Assembly: GCA_037179335.1 (NCBI GenBank) | Contig: JAKZHN010000036.1 | Location: 248,001 to 312,000 of the forward strand | Direction: 5' to 3' | Source of the DNA: Cyclaneusma minus | Taxonomy: Eukaryota > Ascomycota > Leotiomycetes > Marthamycetales > Marthamycetaceae | Length of the DNA: 64,000 nucleotides | Part shown: piece by piece, positions 49,811-58,534 of the stretch | Layout: each line of letters opens with the position of its first letter | Position numbering within the stretch: position 1 is the first letter of the stretch | The notes under the pieces: generated by a model | Told to the model about the DNA's origin: nothing | Database searches by the model: none | The model's input: the letters and a program-made list of their open reading frames with translations, nothing else | Position numbers and translations under genes: made by a program

Positions 49811-52338
49811 TTTTTAGATATAAATAGAATTAAAAAGTTTATTGGGCTTTCAAATTTGCAAATCCAGCTTTTTACTAAGGCTTTATTTAAGTATTTTTTC
49901 AATATTGCTAATTGTTTTTTTTAAATTTATAAATAATAAAATAATAAAAAAATCTATAATTTTAATTGCATAATTCTATTTTAAATATACAGGCAATATA
50001 TTAGCCAATATTAAAATAAATATATTATTAAATTATTTTATTAATTTTGGTTTTTTACTTTTTAGCTTTATAATTTTAATTTTAAATTATTTTGCATTTT
50101 TTATACCGCTTTTCTAAATTTGCTAATGTTTGCCATTTATATTTTAATTAAATTTAAATGCAATTTTATTTTGCTAAAATAATTTCTTTTTACTGCAAAA
50201 TTTTGTTTTTATATATATGCAATTGAATTCTTATTTAAATTTGCTAAATTTCCTATTAAAAATATTTTGCTATTTATTTTATTTAATATAATTTTATATA
50301 GTTTAATATTATATTTTTTATTTTTTATATATAAAATATTTTATATATAATATATTTATATTAATTATATTTAAAATATAAATTGCAATATTTAGACTTT
50401 TTGTTTTATTAAGCTTATTTATAATAATAATTTTGTATTTTATTTTGCTTTTATATATAAAGCTGATATTTACCCAATTATAATATTTATTGCCTGCTTT
50501 TTAAAGCCAAAATATATTTTAAAACAAATTATATAAATATAAAAAAGTTTTATATATTTTAATATATTTATTTTTTATAATATTTTTATTATTAAAAACC
50601 TTTATAAAACTTTTATAATACTAATTTATTTTTGCTTTTATATAAAATTTAATAATATAAAATTCCAATTAAAACCATTATTAATAAAAATTAAAGCGGA
50701 AATAAAATTCCAAATATTTTTTGCAATTAAGCAATTAATTATTATATGCTTTTACCCTATTGAAAAATTGTTAAATTGGGCAATTATTGGCAATTCTAAG
50801 TTTTTCCCTAATTTTTATTATAAATATTATTAATTACAATATTGGAAAATTTATTTATAGCGTTGAAAAAATTCTAATCAAATAAAATTCTTTATTTAAA
50901 AATCTTCTTATACTATTTATTGTTTTTTATTACGGCCGCTATAGCTATTGCTATTTAATATATATACGCTATTATTATAATTTCTATTTTTTTTATATAA
51001 TTAAAACGCTTGCAATCTTAATATATTTCAATTTTATATATGCATTTAATAATTATATAATTATATAATTAAAAAAAAGCCGCTTTATTGCCTTTTATAA
51101 TTAAAATTACCTTTTTAATAGCCTTTATAGCCTTTATTAAATTAAAATTAAATAGCTAAATTACTTTTCAATATTTGGTTTTAAAATCTTTAAATATTAA
51201 TATAATTGCTATAATAGCAATTATTATTTAAATTAAATATATTTCTTGCTTTAAATTGCAAATTTAAACAATTTTTATATTTAATATTACTAGTATTATT
51301 AATTAACTTTTTTATACTCGGCCAGGATTTATTGCTCTATTGCAATAAAAACTCCTATTTAATATTATTTAAAAATTCAAAAACAAATTAAGAATAAAAA
51401 AACAATAATAGTATTTCCTTTATATAAAAAAGCAAAATTTCTATTTTTTAATAAAATTCTTTTATAATTTTATTTTTCTTTACAATTGTTTTCTAAATTA
51501 ATCCGCTACATATAATTTTTATTATTATTTTGCGTTTATAATATTCAATATTAGTTTTTTTTTAAAAAAAATTAAATAATTTTGCTTAAATTGGATTTAT
51601 ATTTATTTTCATAAAATTGCCAAATGTCTTTTACACAATTTTTAAATATAAAAAATATACAATATACGCAATTCTAATTATCACTTAAAAAAATAAAACT
51701 AGGCGTTAAAATAATTTTGCAATTAATTAAACTATAAATAGTATTTGCAAATATTCTTTGTTTAATACTTAATAATTTCCAATATATAAATTTTTTTGGC
51801 CATTTTTTGAATAAAATATTTATTATTAAAGCCTAAAATAGATTGCTATTATTATTTAAATTATTTAAATTTAATAAATAGTTTTGCAATTGTTTTCTTA
51901 ATTTAAAATTGCTTAATTATTTATTGCAATTATTTATTTTTATTTTTATTTAATATAGAATAACTGCTATTGCCTAAGCCTTTAATAAAGCCATTGTTAT
52001 TATTTAAGCTTTCACGCTAAAATTGATTATTTAAAATTTCGTTATTTTGGCCCTATTTTAAAAAAGCCGAATTATTTCCAATATTGGTATTTTTAATAAG
52101 CAATTTATTAAAAACGGGAAAATTATTAAAATTGGCATTGCCAATTAATTAGCCGGTATTATTACCGTTTAAATTTTGATTTTCGGCGTTTTTATTTTTT
52201 CCGGAAATATTATTTATTAAAAATTAAAATAACTGGCCTTTAATTTTTAAAAAATTAATGCTATTGGAGATAAAATTAATGCTGGTAATGCATTGCTATT
52301 AAATTTTGACCATTTTGCTAAAAAAAAAACGGTTATTT

Positions 52339-52528
52339 TATTATAATATTAAATAATAAATTAGCAAAAGGGTAATTATATTAATTTTAGCTATAAAAAA
52401 TAATCGCTGCCTTTTAAATATTAAATAACAGCGTCTTTATATATCTATATAGCCTCTCGCTTATTATATAAGCGGGCTTAACGCATATGCCTCGCGGTTT
52501 TCCCGCAGGTTTTTAATACCGTGTGATA
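52339..52528 (-). repeat. Gypsy 3 LTR, right (5' LTR)
   Basis: 190 bp. It ends TTAATACCGTGTGATA and is colinear with 45046-45237. Confidence 0.78.
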
Positions 52529-52599
52529 GACTTTTAATTTTTTTTCTGTATATAATAATTTAAATTATATATAATATTAATATATAATAAAAAGGGAAA

Positions 52600-52800
52600 T
52601 TAACTCGTATTATATAATTTAGTAAAATTGGCTATTGGCTAAAAATCCATTTAATTAGCAATATAAGGCCGCAATTTTACTAAATTATAAAAAAAAATTG
52701 CAATGCCAATTTTAAATTTTTTTAAAGCTTTAAAGCAAAAATCGCAATTAGCTATAGCTTTTAATTATTCTTTTTCCCGCCTTATATAATTCTATTTAAT
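52600..52800 (+). repeat. Terminal direct repeat of the block, right copy
   Basis: The partner of 6915-7130, same orientation and more heavily converted to A/T. Shared anchor: TTAAAGCTTTAAAGCA. Confidence 0.55.
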
Positions 52801-52824
52801 CCAATTATATAGCTTTAGCCGGTT

Positions 52825-52970
52825 AAAGCTAGCTATTTTAGCCCAAAAGCCGCTATTTGTAATAGCGGTTATATACCGCTAGCTATATAAGCTATTTTTA
52901 AATAGCTTTTTTAGCGCTAAAAGCAGCCAGCTTCGCTGGCTATACCCGCAATACACTGATTTTTAATCAT
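52825..52970. repeat. 150-bp repeat, right copy, with consecutive hairpins
   Basis: The less mutated partner of 44886-45045. Inverted repeats occur at 52850-52868 (CCGCTATT/AATAGCGG), 52864-52880 (AGCGGT/ACCGCT), 52889-52908 (AAGCTATT/AATAGCTT) and 52925-52941 (AGCCAGC/GCTGGCT). The AT-rich block ends just after it. Confidence 0.6.
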
Positions 52971-53009
52971 TTTCTCCTTTCTCCGCATATGACGACTTAG
53001 ACCATATAT

Positions 53010-53195
53010 TTGGATTTCTTTCACCCAATCAATTGGATTTCTCAGTTACTCGACTTTCTTTCGATAATTTGGATATCTCTCGATTACTTGAATTTGTCCC
53101 AACTACTTAGATTTTTCCCAATGGTTTGGATTTCTCCTAATCACTTGAATTCCGTCCAGTTGTGGATACTTCCTCATAACTGTGTCGGAATTTCC
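53010..53195. repeat. Degenerate 20-nt minisatellite, copy C (right edge of AT block)
   Basis: Eight to nine units such as TTTGGATTTCTCCTAATCAC, TTGGATTTCTCAGTTACTCG and TGGATATCTCTCGATTACTT. They create an artefactual open frame. The unit type is the same as at 6842-6900, the opposite edge of the block. Confidence 0.65.
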
Positions 53196-53570
53196 CCGTC
53201 CGCGAGAATACTAAACTATCTGTGTCACTCGAGAAACACTCCTTTCGATCGCAGGTATTCTGTAGCATGGAATGAATTGGGTTAGCGGTGGCTGAGCAAG
53301 GATGAACGATAAGGGGCTTCAGCTGGGAGAAGAAGCAATGAGAGTCATGACTCGAGCAAGCTCGGTCCTTCGAATCAATTCGCAGTCAAAACAACAATAT
53401 CCGATCGAGCGCGTTCTTCGAATGCTCAGAGATTATAATATCTAAAGGTCTGTGATCGTGAAACCAGAAATTTCGCTGTCACTTGTAACCCGCTTACTTG
53501 TCATTTGACCGGTGGTGCTCAGCGGAACCATTTCCTTCGAGTGCTACAATCACCTCACGTTATTGGATGC

Positions 53571-55709
53571 ATGCTCGGTATAACCAAAGGCACTAAGCAC
53601 TTCGTTATGATGCCGAGGTAAGGCACATACATCTTCAAATACCTAGACCACATCTACTCACAATTGGCAGCAATCCGGGCCCTGATGACTGGGCCGATAA
53701 GGTATGTGTATAAGCTCCAATTCTTGTGACAAGAACTCTTGACTAACATATAATAGACCAAGAGTAGCCATTATTACCTCAAGAAATACGAAAGAGCCAA
53801 TCTCCCAGCTTGTTCCTTGAACGTTCTGAAAGCTCCAGAGCCCAGGTAGGACCCCACCTGATAGAGCTCCCCTGAAAAGAACCCCCCTTGAGTTTCCAAC
53901 TCAGACTGACAAATCTTCAGCAACTTGCCACCATACACATACCAGTCCATTCCCGAGCTTCGTCACATCCGCCTCCTAACCCTCCTCCCCGGAAAACCAA
54001 CCGACCCCATCTCCTGCACCACATCCATCCACCCCCTCGACTCCCTTCCCCCCTACCACGCCCTCTCGTACGTCTGGGGCGAAGGCTCCGACTACTTCAT
54101 CTCCTGTAACGGCCAATCCCTCGCCATCCGCCACAACCTCTTTCTCGCGCTTTCGCATCTTCGTAGTCCCACCACGCCTCTTACTATTTGGATCGACGCA
54201 ATATGCATCAATCAAAGCTCCATCCCGGAGCGAAACCAGCAAGTTCGCTATATGCGCGACATCTATGCCCAAGCTGCCCTTGTCAACATCTGGCTGGGCG
54301 AGCAGTCTAGCAGCAGTCCGCATGCGTTTCGCTTAATTCACGCTCTCAACACTGCCCTTGGAAAAGAGAAAGAGCAAGAGAAGGAAATGCTGAAGGAAGG
54401 TCAAGCGCGCGACCAAATGCTTGAGAACGAGCCCCTGACAGCAGACGATCTGGAGTCTAAATGTTTGCCGCCTCCCGAGCACAGAGCATGGCAAGCACTG
54501 GCAGTGCTTTTCTGGCGCCCCTGGTTCACGCGCTCCTGGATCATCCAGGAACTCGCCCTCTCGAAAACCGCCACGGTGTTTTGTGGCGAGGATACTTGTC
54601 CCTGGACTGACTTTTACAACGCTGCTTCTTACATCTCCTCGCATTCCCTCTCCTCGCTCACTCACGTCAATCCTGACAGGATCATCAGGCTTAATAATTT
54701 TGCGAAACAGGTGGATATTCCGGGTACTAGAAGGCTGCAACACGTGCTCTGCCAAGCACGCGACAGCATTGCTACCGACCCAAGAGACAAAGTCTATGCA
54801 TTGCTGGGAATAGCAAGTTATGCAGAGGCGTTGGAGTTTATGCCTGATTATGGGAAAGATGCCGTGGGGGTCTTCAAAGAGTTGGCAAAGTTTTGCGTAG
54901 AGAGGACGGGAAGTTTGGATATATTGAGCGCGGTGGAGGATCGGAGAGGAAGAACTGTTTTGGGAATGCCGAAGTGGGTGCCGGATTGGACTTGTGATGC
55001 GGGTGCGGAGCCGTTTGCTGAGATGGAGGCGTGGGAAGGGATGCGGGCGGCGGGGGAGACGAAGCCGGTGGTTAAGTTTGGGAAGGGGGATGGGGTGTTG
55101 GTTGCTGAGGGGTGGATTGTTGATTCGGTGGCTTGTGTTGGGGGCGTGTGCGAGGGGGTTGTGTCGGGTGGAGACTCACAGGTTGATGGCTGTGGGAAGT
55201 TGTCGTTCGAGGAATGGCTGACAATGGCTGACGCGCTGAAGAAGTGTCCAACGGGAGAAAGTTTCAAAAGTGTGTATATGCGTACATTGATGGCTGGCGG
55301 TGGTTGCAGGCCAAGTGTTGAGCACGAGAAAATCGGCGAGGATTCGACCGAGCTGGAGAGGTTGTATGATACCTGGACGACATATTGGAAATGCCGTACG
55401 CAGGCATCGGATACGAAAATGAGGGAGGATGAGTGGCTGAGGGCTGCAGAGACTGCGAAGAGCATTCAGAGAGTGGTGTCTGGAAGGAGGTTTTTCACGA
55501 CGAAGAAGGGCTATATGGGACTTGGTTCGGCTTCGGTAAGATCAGATGATAAGGTCGTGGTGCTGAAGGGCGGGAAGACACCGTACGTGCTGCATAAGAG
55601 GCCGATCTTCAGAGAGGGGTATGAGTTTGTGGGAGAAGCTTATGTGGATGGGTTCATGAATGGGGGAGCTTTGGGAACTGGGAGGACGGCCGAGCTGAAA
55701 ATCTACTAG
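53571..55709 (+). CDS. HET-domain (heterokaryon incompatibility) protein
   Basis: HET proteins (PF06985) trigger growth arrest or cell death on recognition of non-self in filamentous fungi. The main frame has no usable ATG before its HET domain, so I propose four exons: 53571-53617, 53671-53701, 53757-53845 and 53921-55709. Introns of 53, 55 and 75 nt have GTAAGG, GTATGT and GTAGGA donors and branch-like CTCAC, CTAAC and CTGAC. All joins keep frame and yield 651 aa starting MLGITKGTKHF. HET motifs: YHALSYVWG (101-109), WIDAICINQ (146-154) and FWRPWFTRSWIIQELALS (253-270). The C-terminal region has GRRFFTTKKGYMGLG, then VVVLKGGKTPYVL and GEAYVDGFMNGGA, typical of full-length HET proteins. The gene lies about 600 bp from the transposon block. 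The domain is certain; the 5' exons are predicted. Confidence 0.85.
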
Positions 55710-56737
55710 TTCAGAATGGAGATACTAATGAGTCGGCAGTTGCTATTGTACTAAAGGAAAATAATAAATATTTATGTCAATGTTTCCAGATAATTGTGCA
55801 ACTAAACCTTGTTATGGAAAGCCCAAAAGTTGGGCGGGAAAAGGGGGAAGAAAGGGAGATTAGGTCAACTTGTTGATGGGCAACAAAAGAGATCGGCCAG
55901 CCATGCCTTATTTGAGGTTTGTAGCTGGTAGCATGTCGGCAAGTTCACATCTTTACTTCCTACCAGCATTCATAGCTCTCTAGTTTTTTTGTAGCAGATC
56001 GACAACGACAAGTTCACTTCCTTGGTATTTTTGTGACCAGTCACGGCTTGTTAGTTAGGTATTTTGTAACACATCGACAAGCCCACCCCTTCCTCCTTTC
56101 TTTTTTCTAATTCTAGTGAGGGGGAAAGCTGGTGGAAATTAGGAGATGCGAGAACTATTTTTCTCACTCCTGTGCACTCTGTCGTTTCCACACTTCTCCC
56201 CCAGACCGACTTCTACCCACCGGTTCATCCTCTCGCCACCGAATTTTCTCGAATCACCACTAAATATACATAAACGCGCTATACCCAATCGAGCAACTCG
56301 CATTAAAAAATCGGTTTTGTTGCACATCGACGGAAATACATATCGCACACCAAAATATCCGAAATTTCCTGGAGATTACGAATATGTTAATCTTATTGCT
56401 ATAGCTTTGAAAACGAAGCAAGGATGGCAAAAAATGACAATTGGCAAATGCCACTTTTCTTGTGATGAGTTCCAAGTGGCAGGTTGTTCTTCTGTGACTA
56501 GCTATGGAAATGGAATGACTTTTTCGCATGGTTTCAGTATCAAATTGAAACCTCAACCTCAGAGCAACAGAAACTTCCCGAGTTCTCGTGTTCAATATGT
56601 ACAACAAAAAAAAACATCTCGCTCGTTTCACAGACCATAGTACCTAGTCTCAAGCCCTCCGTCTCAGATAGCAGTTTTCCCATCCTGGCACCTTCCGAAG
56701 CCCGTCACCATTCCTTCTCTGGTCGTCAAAATCACAT
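55710..56737. other. Intergenic region, convergent gene ends
   Basis: This holds the 3' flanks of the HET gene (plus) and the GH45-like gene (minus). A plus-strand frame at 56146-56640 (164 codons from an ATG) and a minus-strand frame at 56260-56631 overlap each other. Neither has recognisable motifs or coding bias, and I do not call them genes. Short repeats of a GACAAG/AAGTTCAC type occur around 55930-56080. Confidence 0.4.
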
Positions 56738-57586
56738 CTAGAACTTGGAAAAGCCCGTATTCTGGCAAACTTTGGCAGACTCCTGGTTGGGACACTTGCC
56801 GTTGATGCATCCCCAACTCTGGATAGGCGGAGTCGGATTGGCAGATCCACAGCTGACCTGCTGGAAATTGACCGTGTACCAGTTCGTGCCATCGCTCACG
56901 CCCTTGAAGAAGGTGTTGTACTGGGCGGTGCTCATGGCGTCGACGGCGATGTCGAAATGCCATGTGTGGCCCATGTCGTTCGTCTAGAACGCCGTCTATT
57001 AGTACCATTGTAGTAGCAGAATTGCATGCGATAGACGGTACAGGGTAGAAGCTGGAGAACAGCAATTGATAGGGAAGAAATAGGTGCATACCTCGGAAGT
57101 AGTGCAAGTTTTGCAATGACTTCCGCCGCTCAAAGATACGGACGCAGGACACTCATCTGCAATCATGAAGGTCATAGCCTGCGCGCTGAGAGCCTTGCCA
57201 GAGCTATCCACGGGCGTGAGCTGGTAGCAAATACCACAAGCACCGCCTGGACCTCCGGCACTAGAGACTGAAGGGTTGGCGCCGAAAGCCAGCTGGTTGA
57301 TCGCCGCCTGAACGTTCGTTTAGCATGTAGTCTGGATAGGCGGAAATGGGATGAAACAAACATAGAGATAGCCGGGACCTCCACCTGCTCCTAAGGACCC
57401 GCCACTTGGCTTCTTGCCGTTTGGTAAAGCATTGACACCGCAGGCGGTACCGCCGCTAAGTTCGGGTCCGATGAGGAATTGCGTTGTTGATGCGGTGCCG
57501 CTGGAGGGGAGGACATAGCCGGCGGAGTCGGCGACTACGATGCTGGTGGTTGCCACAAGGGCAACGAGAGCAGATTTCAAAAACAT
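56738..57586 (-). CDS. Secreted GH45-like endoglucanase (double-psi beta-barrel)
   Basis: Probable secreted cellulose-active enzyme of the GH45/expansin-like fold. Exons 57586-57362, 57307-57092 and 56983-56738, with introns of 54 and 108 nt, give 228 aa. The signal peptide is MFLKSALVALVATTSIVVA. The mature chain begins with SAGYVLPSSG. Later come GGTACGVNAL, then AAINQLAFGANP and ACGICYQLTPVD, the usual cysteine-bearing barrel strands. IADECP follows, then HTWHFDIAVD (Asp158), matching the HFDL general-acid motif of GH45. The barrel ends WYTVNFQQVSCG, followed by a short Cys-containing tail. The classical subfamily A motif around TRYWDCC is absent, which suggests a subfamily B/C-like or non-catalytic relative. 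The second intron has two nearby TAG acceptors; only the second (56984) avoids a stop. Start choice is supported by the signal peptide and a TATAAG box about 100 nt upstream. Confidence 0.8.
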
Positions 57587-57685
57587 GATGTAGGGTATTC
57601 GAGGGGTATTCTCGTTTTGTCTGAAGAGAAAGTTGGGGAATGGTTTGGATTGAAGAAACCTTCTGCATGTAAGAAACAGGAAGTA

Positions 57686-57691
57686 CTTATA
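57686..57691 (-). promoter_or_regulatory. TATA box of the GH45-like gene
   Basis: TATAAG on the minus strand, 100 nt upstream of the ATG at 57586. Confidence 0.4.
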
Positions 57692-57767
57692 GTCATCTTT
57701 ACCTACTCCTGTCACACTGTTACATCCTTACTGTCTGCACATGATGGAGACTCTCCCGGACGATCCG

Positions 57768-58330
57768 TCAAACAGAGAAACAAGGCATAGTGTGATCACA
57801 GGTGTACAACCCGTCGAATAGAACACTCTTCACCCTCGAATCAGGATTCAAGTAGCAGATGAAATTTACCGGACGGCATTGACTGGATGATTGATCTTCA
57901 AGTACATTATATGTAATGCGACAGCGGGATGGATGGAAAATTCTCCGAGTAAATTCTCCGCCAGCCGCAGGTGTAACTGTTTCAAGGTTTAGCCTCAGAA
58001 CAACACAACAAAAGAAAGAGTACCTAGATCTTCGAACCTTGGCGAAATATGACATGTCTGAGAAATAATACGGACGGAGCATTGACATCCGTTACTAAAA
58101 CGGTTGTCAGCTGAGGGAGCGCAGTCTGACGATTCTGATCTATGTGGATCTCAGAATCTCTGGAGGTTGCCGGATGCGGATGGATAATAGCTGCGAGGCA
58201 TATAATGGTGTGGTCCTCCACACGTAAATTGACATTGAAAGGAGGTTCAAGTGTGGAGGGCCGAAACTCACGAAGCTAGAGTTTCCCGGACCCGGCCACT
58301 GACGGCTCGTTTGAGAGTTCTGCACTGGAA
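57768..58330 (-). CDS. Possible small cysteine-rich gene (incomplete model)
   Basis: Three minus-strand segments between the ADAM and GH45-like genes look like exons. Segment 58330-58272 follows a CCCTACAG acceptor, precedes a GTGAGT donor and reads FQCRTLKRAV. Segment 58094-58024, after a TTTTAG acceptor with a CTGAC branch, reads NGCQCSVRIISQTCH. It joins across a 47-nt intron (GTACTC to ACAG, branch CTAAAC) to 57976-57768. That last segment reads TPAAGGEFTRRIFH and then cysteine-containing sequence to a stop at 57768. The two last segments together have eight cysteines. I could not find a start codon or a clean join between the first two segments, and I recognise no family. It could equally be untranslated sequence or a decayed gene. 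Confidence 0.25.
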
Positions 58331-58534
58331 CTGTAGGGAAAAAGTATGACAAAATAATGTAGTCAGCTAGTCCAACGACAGGAAAGTGCTGAAAATCGTG
58401 TTCTCATAGCTCATAAACATTCTAATGCCAAGCCCGGCAGGTAATTATACAAGTAGTATCTCTCGCCCACATGCCCCATCCTGAACTCCCAGAATGCATA
58501 TGCAATTCAATCATAGCAAAGGTATTACCCAAAC

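Larger units (their letters stand above)
45046..52528 (-). mobile_element. Ty3/Gypsy retrotransposon 3, RIP-inactivated
   Basis: LTRs are at 45046-45237 and 52339-52528 (192 and 190 bp). Target duplications are GATTT (45041-45045) and GACTT (52529-52533), differing by one C-to-T. In element sense the LTR starts TATCACACGGTATT and ends near ATCGTGATA. This LTR is unlike that of elements 1 and 2, although it shares the segment GGCAGCGGCTATTTTTTATA. Reverse transcriptase is readable on the minus strand at 49470-49810. Confidence 0.82.
6905..52975. repeat. AT-rich, RIP-mutated nested transposon block (about 46 kb)
   Basis: The whole stretch is dominated by A and T with abundant TpA and almost no CpG or CpA. 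It has no open frame longer than about 100 codons. Where two copies of a repeat can be aligned (LTR pairs, TRIM repeats), most differences are C-to-T or G-to-A, and stop codons fall where Gln codons are expected. This is the established signature of RIP on repeated DNA in Pezizomycotina. Small GC-richer islands mark LTRs and the TRIM, which are younger or less mutated. Individual elements are listed separately. Confidence 0.92.

Noticed and set aside
53010..53285. 91-codon frame near the right edge of the block
   Set aside because: Produced by the 20-nt minisatellite, whose period creates a repeated ISPNHL-like pattern.
56146..56640. 164-codon plus-strand frame from an ATG
   Set aside because: Opposed by an equally long minus frame, with no motif, signal peptide or conserved composition; left as intergenic.
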